NCBI RefSeq assembly: GCF_004135645.1
Contig: NZ_SDPW01000001.1
Location: forward strand, 2,108,001-2,172,000
Source: Senegalimassilia faecalis
Lineage (GTDB): Bacteria; Actinomycetota; Coriobacteriia; Coriobacteriales; Eggerthellaceae
Length of the DNA stretch: 64,000 bases
Direction of reading: 5' to 3'
Below, piece by piece: positions 51,334 through 59,831 of the stretch; position 1 is the first letter of the stretch, and each line of letters starts with the position of its first letter. The notes beneath the pieces were generated by a model. The model saw only the letters and a program-made list of their open reading frames with translations. It made no database searches and was not told the DNA's origin. The position numbers and the translations under genes were made by a program.

Positions 51334-53733
51334 CTACGCTTTCTTCACTTCGATGAGCGTGTCGTTGAACGGAATGGGCGCGCCGGTGGGCAGGAAGGCG
51401 TCGCGCGGATTCACGTGGTCGTTCGTAACGTTTTGCGTGTTGCCCTCCTCGATGTACTTGCTCCAGCCAGCCTCCCACGTGCGGCTTGACCCGGGACGAA
51501 TGGCGTTGTTCGCGCGGGCCGTGCACTTGAACGACCCGCGGTCGTTGAACGCCTCCACCAGGTCGCCGTCGGCGATGCCGCGCGCTTCCATGTCAACCGG
51601 GTTCAGCTCAAGCGTGGGCTTGGCGAATTGCTGCAGCCATTTCGCCGCCTTGAAGTGCGAATGGTTCGAGAAGCGCGTACGCGTCTGCGTGAACTGCAGC
51701 GGGTACTTGTCGGCAAGCGGGTTGCCCGCGTACGCCTCGTTGTTCTCTTCCCACGTCGGCCACGCCTGGTCGCACGCCGTCCACGCCTCGTAGTACGGCT
51801 CGATGCGCGTGGTGGGCGTTTCGAATACCTGGTCGGTATACGCGCGGCGCGGCTCGTCGGTGCCAGCCATCTTGATGCTGCCGTGGTTTTTCACCAGAGC
51901 ATCCAACGTAATGCCCTGTTCAGCCAGGTCCTCGGAGTGCTCGATCTGGTAGCGCACCAGCTCTTCGGCCGTTTTCGGCAGGTAATCGCCCACGCCCATC
52001 TCCTCGGCGATCAGGCGCATCACGTCGAAATCGGGCTTACTATCGAACAAGGGATCAATGCACTTTGTCTGCAGGTTCACGTGGTTGTAGTCGCTGCGCA
52101 CGATGGAGTGCTCCACGGTGTCCTCGAACTTGCTGCACACGGGCAGCACGATGTCGGCATAGCGCACCGTGTCCTCGTAGTACATGCCGATGTGCACGAT
52201 GAAGTCCAGCGAATCGATCCACTCGCGCGTTTTGTTCATGTTCGCCCAATACTGCTGGAACGTGTTGCCCAGCGAGATGATCACGTGCACGCCACCGTTG
52301 TCGTTAGGGAAGCGATCGGCGCGAACATCCAGCTCAGCAGGCTTAAACTGCTCGGGAAGCTTCCACTCGCCCAGCGCCACGCTATAGCCGGCGCCGCCGA
52401 TGGTGTGCCCGATGCCGCAACCAGGCTTGCCGATGTTGCCCGTCAGCGCCGTCAGCACCATGCCGGCATGGCCGATGATGTCGGGGTTGGAATACTTGTC
52501 CGAACCGCCCTGGCCGAACGCCAGAAACGCCGGGCCCGCCGTGGCGTATTTGCGCGCCACTTCCTGAATGGTTTCCGTCGGCACGCCGGTGACGCCCTCG
52601 GCCCATTCACACGTGAAGGGCTTCTGGTTGCGCTTCAGGCTTTCAAGCACAGTGATGACTTTTGCGCCGTTGACCTCGTATGTTCCCTCAAGCGCGGCCG
52701 TCGCAACCGCTTCAGCGTACGGCACGGCGGCATCCGCAGCGCCATCCCACACCAGGAAATCGCCCGGGTCGACCGGCTCGCCGGTTTCCTCGTCGGTGCC
52801 CCACGGCGCCCCGGTACGCAGCAGCTTGCCCGTTGCCTCGTCCAGCAAAAATGGGAACGACGTGTGCTCGCGCATGTACGCTTCGTCGTAGAGCTTGTTG
52901 TCCAGGATGTAGCTGGTCATGCCCAGGTAGAACGCCGCATCGGTGCCCGGCTGAATGGGAATCCACTGGCTGGCCTTGCTGGCCGTGGTGGAGAAATGCG
53001 GGTCAAGCACGATGATGTCGCAACCGGCCTTCTTTGCGTCCAGGAACGTGTTCGACTGCATCATGGACGACTCCAGCAGGTTCGCGCCCGCCACGATAAG
53101 CGTCTTCGTGTTCACCCAGTCGCGCGATTCGCACGTGCCACCGCCGAACACATCGCCGCCGATGGCCGGCGCCGAGCCGTTGCCCGTGCCACGGTCGATG
53201 CCGGGCTCCACGCCGGTGGCGCAGCCCAAAAGCGCCGGCAGAAAGCCGAAACGCGGTTCGTTCGACGCAGACATGTACACGGACTGCTTGCCGTATTTGC
53301 CCCACGCCTTGCGCAGCTCGTCGCCTACCGTCTTGATGGCTTCATCCCAGCTGATGGCCTCGAATTCGTTGTCGCCGCGCTTTCCCACGCGGCGCATGGG
53401 CGTTTGCAGGCGCTCGTCGCTGTAAACATGCTGAATCTCGGAGATGCCCTTCATGCACACGTGACGATAGTACGGGTCAACCGTGTCGTTGGGCTGGATC
53501 ATGGCCAAGCGGCCGTCGCGCACCGTGCACTTCAACGAGCAGCGGCCCGTGCACATGAACTGATGCAGCGTGTAGACGGTTTTCTCTTCGGCGGCCTGCT
53601 GCGGCGCGGCGCCAAGCCACGCATCGCAGCCGGTCATCGCGCCGGCAGCGGCAAGTCCCGCCGCCCCGGCCGCGCCGACTTTGAGAAAGTTCCTACGGGT
53701 AAGGCTTCGGCTTGCGTCTTGCATTCCCGTCAT
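51334..53733 (-). CDS. Tat-exported molybdopterin-dependent oxidoreductase
   Basis: A 799-residue catalytic subunit; the ATG at 53733 is chosen because GAGGAGG is 6 bp upstream. The Tat signal SLTRRNFLKVGAAGAAGLAA is followed by a Cys in TGCDAW. The N-terminal 4Fe-4S site is CTGRCSLKC...HVCMKG. DMSO-reductase-family blocks follow (SNEPRFGF, GPAFLAFGQGGS, ADIVLPVCSKFEDT). It probably reduces an external acceptor through quinol; the substrate cannot be assigned. The promoter overlaps an ATTGAACTAGTTCAAT palindrome. Confidence 0.94.
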   Translation of the reverse strand: MTGMQDASRSLTRRNFLKVGAAGAAGLAAAGAMTGCDAWLGAAPQQAAEEKTVYTLHQFMCTGRCSLKCTVRDGRLAMIQPNDTVDPYYRHVCMKGISEIQHVYSDERLQTPMRRVGKRGDNEFEAISWDEAIKTVGDELRKAWGKYGKQSVYMSASNEPRFGFLPALLGCATGVEPGIDRGTGNGSAPAIGGDVFGGGTCESRDWVNTKTLIVAGANLLESSMMQSNTFLDAKKAGCDIIVLDPHFSTTASKASQWIPIQPGTDAAFYLGMTSYILDNKLYDEAYMREHTSFPFLLDEATGKLLRTGAPWGTDEETGEPVDPGDFLVWDGAADAAVPYAEAVATAALEGTYEVNGAKVITVLESLKRNQKPFTCEWAEGVTGVPTETIQEVARKYATAGPAFLAFGQGGSDKYSNPDIIGHAGMVLTALTGNIGKPGCGIGHTIGGAGYSVALGEWKLPEQFKPAELDVRADRFPNDNGGVHVIISLGNTFQQYWANMNKTREWIDSLDFIVHIGMYYEDTVRYADIVLPVCSKFEDTVEHSIVRSDYNHVNLQTKCIDPLFDSKPDFDVMRLIAEEMGVGDYLPKTAEELVRYQIEHSEDLAEQGITLDALVKNHGSIKMAGTDEPRRAYTDQVFETPTTRIEPYYEAWTACDQAWPTWEENNEAYAGNPLADKYPLQFTQTRTRFSNHSHFKAAKWLQQFAKPTLELNPVDMEARGIADGDLVEAFNDRGSFKCTARANNAIRPGSSRTWEAGWSKYIEEGNTQNVTNDHVNPRDAFLPTGAPIPFNDTLIEVKKA

Positions 53734-53855
53734 CTTTCCTCCTCGGTTTTCGTCCGAAAGCCCCACCACAGCTGCACCGTTTGCGCCGTTTGCAACCAGC
53801 GTCCATGCGGCTCGCGGCAGGCTCCCCCATTGCATACCACGGTTGGCCAACCTTT

Positions 53856-53900
53856 CGAGCCGTATATTACTCTGTTATTGAACTAGTTCAATAGTTCAAT
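53856..53900 (-). promoter_or_regulatory. Promoter and palindromic operator of the molybdoenzyme operon
   Basis: ATTGAACTAGTTCAAT (53877-53892) is a perfect 16-bp palindrome, followed by another AGTTCAAT. On the minus strand its TTGAAC serves as -35, with TAATAT 16 bp downstream as -10. Binding there would block transcription. The same ATTGAACTAG half-site recurs upstream of the GntR gene. Confidence 0.65.
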
Positions 53901-54041
53901 GGGTATTTTATTGAAGAATAGTGACTACCTGGGAAAATTTGAAAGCATCAAGCATTCATTAGCTTGCGGTCACCGATATTAACCGGTTTTGGCAACCTGT
54001 TTATCTCTGCGACAACGCGAAAAACGGTGCACCTCGAAGCG

Positions 54042-54989
54042 CTACTTACCCGAAGTCTTCCCCACGTCCACGAAGCCATCGGCCAGGCTGCTGGGCGCCA
54101 ACAGCACGCCCTTGCCATCGCGGGCACTTTCATACGAAAGGTTCATGGCGCGCAATTCCATAGCGCCGGGTTCTTCGTTGTACACGCGTGCCGCTTCAAC
54201 GTACATTTCAGAAATGTCGCGCTCCACATCGGCCAAAAGCACGCGGGCATCGCGCTCGCGTTCAGCCTGCGCCTCGCGCGCAAGCGAATCTTGCAGCGCC
54301 TGGGGAATCTTGATGTTGCGAATTTCCACCGATATGACGCTGATGCCCCACTCCTCGCACTTGTTCGTCATAAACTCCTGCAGCTCATGGTCAAGCTGTC
54401 GACGACGCACGGACAGCTCCGCCAGCGTCACCTGGCCAATTGCATCGCGCACGGCGTTTTGCGCTGCGCGGCGCACAGCCTGCGGAAAGTTCGCCACCTC
54501 AAGGCACGCCTTCTCAGAATCGAACACCATCCAGAATAGAATTGCGTCAACATCAACGCTGACCAGGTCGGATGTCAATGCCTGCTCGGCGTAAAACGCC
54601 GTGGTGATGGTGCGCCTGTCAATATGCATGGCAACCGAATCGATAAAGGGAACGACCACGTACACGCCCGGGCCGGCAACCTTACGGAAGCGTCCCAGGC
54701 GTAACAATGCCACGTGCTCCCACTGAGCCGCAACGCGCACCGTCGACGCCACGGCAACGCCCGCAGCCGCAGACGCCAGCACCGTGAACACGCTCAACAG
54801 CGGAAACGTAACGGCAAACACCAACCCGAAGCCCACCCCAAACATCAACAGCGCGAACCCGTACACTCCCGCGCGGCTGGCATCTTTTTCCGTGACGATG
54901 TTGTCGGGCGACTCATGCGGCGTGTCGGCAAATACCGTCTCGCTCCGTTCGACCCCGCGACGCGCGCGCATCTTTCGCGATTTCCTCAT
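54042..54989 (-). CDS. Slipin/SPFH-domain membrane protein
   Basis: A 315-residue protein whose ATG overlaps the GntR stop as ATGA. A hydrophobic hairpin (about residues 42-85) precedes the SPFH domain, with VALLRLGRFRKVAGPGVYVVVPFID and VDVDAILFWMVFDSEKACLEV, the stomatin/slipin core. A coiled EAQAERERDARVLLADVE helix follows. Slipins organise membrane microdomains and scaffold proteases or channels. No NfeD-type partner is adjacent. Confidence 0.9.
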   Translation of the reverse strand: MRKSRKMRARRGVERSETVFADTPHESPDNIVTEKDASRAGVYGFALLMFGVGFGLVFAVTFPLLSVFTVLASAAAGVAVASTVRVAAQWEHVALLRLGRFRKVAGPGVYVVVPFIDSVAMHIDRRTITTAFYAEQALTSDLVSVDVDAILFWMVFDSEKACLEVANFPQAVRRAAQNAVRDAIGQVTLAELSVRRRQLDHELQEFMTNKCEEWGISVISVEIRNIKIPQALQDSLAREAQAERERDARVLLADVERDISEMYVEAARVYNEEPGAMELRAMNLSYESARDGKGVLLAPSSLADGFVDVGKTSGK

Positions 54990-55462
54990 ACGAACATCCC
55001 CCCTGCTCGCTTCGCCACCGCCTCGGCGGCATCGGCTTCGTTCAAGCCCAACTCCTTGCATTGCTCGAAAAACTTATCTATCAGCAGGTCTATAGCCGCT
55101 TTTGCATCAGCAGCCTCATAGCCATCCGAATTGATTTCCGCAACGAACGTGCCTTTGCCGCGGCGGGTGATGACATAGCCGTCCTTCTCGATATCGCGAT
55201 ACACCTTGCTGACCGTGTTGTAGTTCACCTGCAGCGTCGACGACAAATCACGCACCGTGGGCAGCTTTGCACCCGCCGGAAACGTGCCGGACACCACCAG
55301 ATACACCAAGCGGTTGCGCAGCTGCATCCAAATGGGTACACCGCTTTCCTCGTCGATGGTGATAAGGCTTTTGTCTGCCACCAGGGGCAACGCGCTTGAT
55401 TGCTGCGTGTGCGTTGATGCCACCATGCTGCGCCTCGCTTCGTCGTGCAGGGCATCAAACAA
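54986..55462 (-). CDS. GntR-family regulator, short YtrA-like type
   Basis: A protein of up to 158 residues. The reading frame may start at TTG 55462 or ATG 55426; neither has a strong ribosome site. The winged helix (PIWMQLRNRLVYLVVSGTFP, LPTVRDLSSTLQVNYNTVSK) is followed by a helical tail. It is co-translated with the slipin gene. Half of the ATTGAACTAG...AAT operator lies just upstream, suggesting autoregulation and control of the molybdoenzyme operon. Confidence 0.88.
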   Translation of the reverse strand: MFDALHDEARRSMVASTHTQQSSALPLVADKSLITIDEESGVPIWMQLRNRLVYLVVSGTFPAGAKLPTVRDLSSTLQVNYNTVSKVYRDIEKDGYVITRRGKGTFVAEINSDGYEAADAKAAIDLLIDKFFEQCKELGLNEADAAEAVAKRAGGMFV

Positions 55463-55472
55463 GCGCCCCGCT

Positions 55473-55500
55473 TTACCTATTGAACTAGCCTATTATGTCA
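55473..55500 (-). promoter_or_regulatory. GntR promoter region with ATTGAACTAG half-site
   Basis: ATTGAACTAG occurs about 15 bp upstream of the GntR start, matching 10 bases of the palindrome at 53877. A CATAAT -10 candidate lies just upstream of it on the minus strand. Confidence 0.5.
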
Positions 55501-56359
55501 CATTGACCGTAATGGCGGAATACGCCGCCGCAAGCACCACGCAATATCGCAGGCACACGCCGCCCGCAAGCGTAGAGACCGCGCCCGCAAGGCGCAGCAC
55601 AGGCACGCGCACCAGCCGATTCGCCATGTCGCACGCAAGCGGCGCCGCGAACCCGCACAACACAAGGCCGCCCCAAAACAACCCGGCCAGATCGCCCGCA
55701 AACAACGTTGCGCACGACGATTGAGCGGCACCACCCGCAAACCAGCGAGAAAGCAAGAACACCGCAAGCGCAGCAAACTCAACTGCGCGCGAGGTGCCCG
55801 CTGCGCGTGCCAAGTCGCGCAGCCCGCGGGAGCTTCCCACCAGCACAAACGACAACGCCTCGACAAGCGCTGCCCCGCAGCTAACAGCCGAAGCAACAAA
55901 CAGAAGCACAAGCCAAGGCGTGTTCCAAAAATCGATTGACACCATAGACGAAAGCAACACGCCGGTATACGTCATAACACCCGCGCCAAACACCACGCCC
56001 GCAAGTTCAAGCACCCGAAACAAGCCCGTCGCCGACCGTCCAAGCAACAGCAACGCCGAAACCGCAACCGAAACGACCAGGCAAAGCATCAATAGCCAGG
56101 CGCCCACGGACATAACCGAACGCAGTGGATTCTCGAACAAGTACAAGATGTCGTAAGGATTTCCCAGGTCAAGGAACAGCATCAGCGCCGCAAAAGCAAG
56201 CAGCACCGTGCAGCCATGAAATCCCGCCCGCGACCGAAACGGCACGCTGTTCCGCGCAAGTACGTGCGCGCCGCGGATGTCGATAGCTGCAGCCCACAAA
56301 AACGCCCCGGCAGCCGTGCCCGCCAAGAACAAGTACCAAATAGCAAAATCGCTGAACAC
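55493..56359 (-). CDS. NrfD/DmsC-like membrane subunit without an adjacent partner
   Basis: A 288-residue protein with eight helices. The start is GTG 56359, as AAGGGGG lies 5 bp upstream and the NrfD N-terminus (FSDFAIWYLFLAGTAAGAFL) follows immediately. It is a quinone-interacting anchor like those of DMSO reductases, but no Fe-S or catalytic partner gene adjoins. The GntR and slipin genes follow 30 bp downstream. Promoter: TTGGGG, 17 bp, TATACT about 20 bp upstream. Confidence 0.85.
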   Translation of the reverse strand: MFSDFAIWYLFLAGTAAGAFLWAAAIDIRGAHVLARNSVPFRSRAGFHGCTVLLAFAALMLFLDLGNPYDILYLFENPLRSVMSVGAWLLMLCLVVSVAVSALLLLGRSATGLFRVLELAGVVFGAGVMTYTGVLLSSMVSIDFWNTPWLVLLFVASAVSCGAALVEALSFVLVGSSRGLRDLARAAGTSRAVEFAALAVFLLSRWFAGGAAQSSCATLFAGDLAGLFWGGLVLCGFAAPLACDMANRLVRVPVLRLAGAVSTLAGGVCLRYCVVLAAAYSAITVNVT

Positions 56360-56536
56360 GCATTCCCCCTTGCAGTCCAAGCCAGTATAGCAAGGCCCAC
56401 CCCGCACCCCAAACGCAAACCCAAACAGGCGATTCACAATGGCAACCAGAGCAAAATTCGCCGGACACGCCAATGAGGCAAAGGCTATGCGCGCGTCCAA
56501 ACGCACATCAGCGAAACCGCCCACCACTCAATCTAT

Positions 56537-56662
56537 CGCCAAGTGCGTAGGTTGGATGGCATGCGGCAGCATGCAGCCAAAACCGGTAATCCGCGACCTG
56601 AGGTTTTACCACCGTGGTGCGCTGGCCCTGCCGGCAACGCGCCCCCACCTACGCACATCGCG
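56537..56662. repeat. Dispersed inverted-tip element 10 (core 114 bp)
   Basis: The core spans 56543-56656. The interior aligns with element 9a over its length (shared GGCAGCA, GCGACCTG, GTTTT, CCCTGC words), showing that some copies retain full-length relationship. Confidence 0.92.
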
Positions 56663-56730
56663 ACACTTCGAAGCACGCAGCCCGGAAGCGGGCGGGCGGC
56701 ACAGCCCGACCGCAACCCTCCCCACAACAC

Positions 56731-56766
56731 AAAAGCACCCCTCGCGACTGTTGTCGCGAGGGGTGC
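56731..56766 (-). terminator. Intrinsic terminator of the hydrogenase operon
   Basis: GCACCCCTCGCGAC pairs with GTCGCGAGGGGTGC around TGTT, and TTTT follows on the minus strand, about 40 bp after the operon end. Confidence 0.9.
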
Positions 56767-56807
56767 CTCGTATCGCTGGGCTACACGCCCGGTTATGTCA
56801 ACGCAAG

Positions 56808-58112
56808 CTAATGCACGCTGCAGCTAAAGCAGGGGTCGTAGGCGCGCACGAGTTTCTCGACCTCAAGCTGGACCTCGGGCTTTTCGGCACCATCGGCCAC
56901 CAGCTTCTCGGCAAGCACGCGCATGTCGGCCTCCAGGTTCGCGCAATTCTGCGCCGTGGGCGTCATGATGGCGGCATGCACCACGCGCCCGGTCTCATCA
57001 AGCTCCAGCTCGTGGAACAGCGCGCCGCGCGGCGCCTCCGTGAAGCCCGTGCCCTTGCCAGCACGCACCCCGAACGCCACCGGCTGGCTGTCGCCCGCAA
57101 ACTCGCCGTCGGGCTCGGCCAAGCGGCGGCACAGCTCAGCGCAACGCGCCAGCGCGTCAAGCACCTCAACCGCCTGAGCCACGTTGTTCAGATACGGGTT
57201 GCGCTCGGGCGGGCGCAGGCCGGCCTTAGCCGCCGCCACCTTCGCCTCCTGCGACAACGCGCCCCACGACGCGTTGATGCGCGCCAGCGCGCCCGTGAAA
57301 TACGGCGTGGCCGTTTGGCGGCAGCGCGCGAACAGCGCCGCCGAATGCGACACCTCGTACTCCTCGATCTGGCCAGCCGCGCCCGCAGCCTCATCGGCGT
57401 CGAACGTCACGCCCGCGCCCAAAAACCGCGCATCGCGCGAGTCGCACACCGGGTAGCGCCCGTCGGCAACCATGGCCAGCATGTCACCCTGCGTGGCGAT
57501 GGCCGGCACGGTGAAGCTGCGGAACAGATCGACCACCTGGCGCGCGAACTCGCGCTCGGCGTCCAGCTTGTCGGCCATGGCCAGGTACTCGTCGCGCGTG
57601 GGCTCGTGCGTGAAGCCGCCCACCACCGCGGTGATGGGGTGGATGGAACGCCCGCCCACCAGGTTGCACAACTGATTGCCCAGTGCCTTCAAGCCCAGCG
57701 CGCTATCGAACAGCGCCGGGTTCGCCTGCGCCAAGGGGAACACGCTTGCCATGTCCAAAAAGTCCGGCGCCGCGAACACGAACAGGTGCGACGCATGGTT
57801 TTGCAGGTAGCTGCCGTACACCAAAAGCTCGCGCAGCGCGCGCGTGCGGTCGGTCACTTCCACGCCGAACACGCGCTCGATGGCCAGAATGTCGGTAATC
57901 ACGTGGCTTGCCGAGCAGATGCCGCACACGCGGCTGGCAATGTAAGGCACGTCGGCGAACTTGCGGCCCACCACCATGGACTCGAACAGGCGCGCCGGCT
58001 CCACCACGTTCATCTCGCACGTGACAACCTGGCCGCCTTCGATGGTCAGATGCACGTTGCCATGGCCCTCGACGCGGGCGATATGGTCGACCGAAATAGC
58101 GGTTTTACTCAT
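56808..58112 (-). CDS. [NiFe] hydrogenase large (alpha) subunit, group 3-like
   Basis: A 434-residue catalytic subunit. The Ni ligands lie in SRVCGICSASHV (N-terminal) and DPCFSCSVH (C-terminal). The protein stops exactly at that His (CAT TAG), so there is no C-terminal extension for a maturation protease to cleave. With its neighbours it forms a beta-gamma-delta-alpha set like the archaeal bidirectional group 3b sulfhydrogenases. It is cytosolic and couples H2 with NAD(P)(H). Hyp maturation genes are not in the window. Confidence 0.92.
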   Translation of the reverse strand: MSKTAISVDHIARVEGHGNVHLTIEGGQVVTCEMNVVEPARLFESMVVGRKFADVPYIASRVCGICSASHVITDILAIERVFGVEVTDRTRALRELLVYGSYLQNHASHLFVFAAPDFLDMASVFPLAQANPALFDSALGLKALGNQLCNLVGGRSIHPITAVVGGFTHEPTRDEYLAMADKLDAEREFARQVVDLFRSFTVPAIATQGDMLAMVADGRYPVCDSRDARFLGAGVTFDADEAAGAAGQIEEYEVSHSAALFARCRQTATPYFTGALARINASWGALSQEAKVAAAKAGLRPPERNPYLNNVAQAVEVLDALARCAELCRRLAEPDGEFAGDSQPVAFGVRAGKGTGFTEAPRGALFHELELDETGRVVHAAIMTPTAQNCANLEADMRVLAEKLVADGAEKPEVQLEVEKLVRAYDPCFSCSVH

Positions 58113-58121
58113 AGCTCTCCC

Positions 58122-58904
58122 TTATTCGCGGCCATCACATACGGGGTTGACCTGGTTGAACAGCTGCAGCGCCTCGTCAAGGTCGCCCGGTTCGATGCCG
58201 GCGCGCACGCACGCGGCGCGTGCAGCGTCCAGGTTTGCATCAGGCGAAAGCCCGCGGCACCCATTGCACGCACGGCCCAGATTCACGCATTTCGCGCCGC
58301 ACCCGGCCACGGTGACCAGGCCCAGGCACAGCTGCCCGGACTCGAAGAAGCAGTCCGTGCCGTTGCGCTTGCAGTCACCGCACATGGTGCCCGTATGCTC
58401 CAGCTTGTTCGACCCGTACAGCGCGCGCTGCAGCACGTCCACGAAATCCATGGTGTCAACCGGGCAGCACCGCACGGTGAAGTCCACGTCCACCACGGCC
58501 GAAACCGGGCGCGGTACCACCATGGAGCCACACGCCGCCGGCACGTCCTTGTACACCTGGCCCGGACGCGCGAAGAAGTTGCGCGCCGCAATGCCGGGGA
58601 TGCCCGCCGTAGCCGCGCACGCGCCCAGGACGATCACGCACTTCGCGCGCTCGCGCAGCTGGCGCACGCACGCCTCGGACTCCTCGGTGGTCACGGCGCC
58701 TTCGACCACTGCAACGTCGAACTCCTCCGGCATGGGGTCGCTTGACGCAAGCTGCCAATACCGCAGGTCAATCTGCCCCAGCACATCGGTCAGGTACGCC
58801 TCGACGTTCGTGATCTGCAGCTGACAGCCAAAGCAGCTGGCAAGCCCGATCACCACAACGCGCGGCAGGACGCGCTCCTTGCGCTCTTCGTCAACGCTTC
58901 GCAT
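58122..58904 (-). CDS. [NiFe] hydrogenase small (delta) subunit
   Basis: A 260-residue protein; the ATG at 58904 follows GGGAGG. The proximal cluster Cys motif is GLASCFGCQLQ with later GACAATAGIPG and CCPVD. Further cysteines (CGDCKRNGTDC; CGAKC...CNGC) hold the medial and distal clusters. No Tat signal is present, as expected for a soluble group 3 enzyme. It lies between the FAD subunit and the large subunit. Confidence 0.92.
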   Translation of the reverse strand: MRSVDEERKERVLPRVVVIGLASCFGCQLQITNVEAYLTDVLGQIDLRYWQLASSDPMPEEFDVAVVEGAVTTEESEACVRQLRERAKCVIVLGACAATAGIPGIAARNFFARPGQVYKDVPAACGSMVVPRPVSAVVDVDFTVRCCPVDTMDFVDVLQRALYGSNKLEHTGTMCGDCKRNGTDCFFESGQLCLGLVTVAGCGAKCVNLGRACNGCRGLSPDANLDAARAACVRAGIEPGDLDEALQLFNQVNPVCDGRE

Positions 58905-58919
58905 GTTCGAACCTCCCAT

Positions 58920-59831
58920 CTACATCGACCCCTGGATGTTCTTCGCTTCCCAATAATTGAACACGGGCCCGTCGATGCAGCAATACTGATGGCCGATCTG
59001 GCAGTGCCCGCACTTGCCCATTCCGCACTTCATCTGCCGCTCGAAGCTCATGTAGATGTGGTCGTAGCTGATGCCCTTCTTGCGCATCTCGGCCACGACG
59101 AACCGGTACATCACCGGCGGGCCGCACACGGCGCCGAACGTGTTCGCCGGGCTGATCTCCAGATGCTCGAACGGCTTCGTGACCAGGCCAACCTCGCCAT
59201 CCCACGTGTCGTCTGGGTTGTCGACGGTCAGGTACAGGTCGAAGTCCTTGCGGTGGCGCCACATCTCGAACTGGTTGCGGAACATCACCTCGGAGGGGTT
59301 TTTCGACCCGTAAATGATGGTGACTTTGCCGAAGTCGCTGCGCTCGTCGTGGATGTTGTTGATGAGGCTGCGCAACGGCGCGATGCCCAGGCCACCGGCA
59401 ACCAGCAGGATGTCGTGGCCCTTCATGTCCTCGAACGGGAAGCCGCGGCCGAACGGCCCGCGGATGCCCACGATATCGCCGCACTGCATCTGGTGCAGCA
59501 CCTCGGTGAAGCGGCCTGCGCGGCGCACGCACAGCTCGATGAAGCCGCGCTTGGACGGGCTTGACGAAATGGAGATGGGCGCCTCGCCCACGCCGAAGAT
59601 GGACAGCTCCACGAACTGGCCCGGCTCATGACGAAACGCCTCGCGAATGCGCTCATCGATCAGGCGAAACTCGAACAGCTTCTCCGTTGCGGTCAACTCG
59701 GTGATGGACGTGATGCGCGCCGGCCACGGGCGGTACGGGTTCGCCGCCATCATTTCCGCGCCGGTCATGGGCGCCGGCCCGTCGTGGTACGGCGAGATAT
59801 GCACAGGTTCGAAATCGGTGTTAGCAGGCAC
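58920..59831 (-). CDS. Hydrogenase FAD/NAD(P)-binding (gamma) subunit
   Basis: A 303-residue ferredoxin:NADP reductase-like protein. It holds the FAD-binding PGQFVELSIFGVGEAPISIS, the NAD(P) site LLVAGGLGIAPLRSLI and a C-terminal 2Fe-2S-type cluster, CGMGKCGHCQIGHQYCC. The start is GTG 59831, overlapping the end of the preceding gene by 11 bp. It transfers electrons between NAD(P)H and the Fe-S subunits. Confidence 0.93.
   Translation of the reverse strand: MPANTDFEPVHISPYHDGPAPMTGAEMMAANPYRPWPARITSITELTATEKLFEFRLIDERIREAFRHEPGQFVELSIFGVGEAPISISSSPSKRGFIELCVRRAGRFTEVLHQMQCGDIVGIRGPFGRGFPFEDMKGHDILLVAGGLGIAPLRSLINNIHDERSDFGKVTIIYGSKNPSEVMFRNQFEMWRHRKDFDLYLTVDNPDDTWDGEVGLVTKPFEHLEISPANTFGAVCGPPVMYRFVVAEMRKKGISYDHIYMSFERQMKCGMGKCGHCQIGHQYCCIDGPVFNYWEAKNIQGSM

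Noticed and set aside
51628-53886. 752-codon plus-strand ORF opposite the molybdoenzyme gene
   Set aside because: Antisense shadow; low-complexity Arg/His/Leu composition.
56439-58745. 768-codon plus-strand ORF over the hydrogenase genes
   Set aside because: Antisense shadow spanning two hydrogenase genes and a repeat element.
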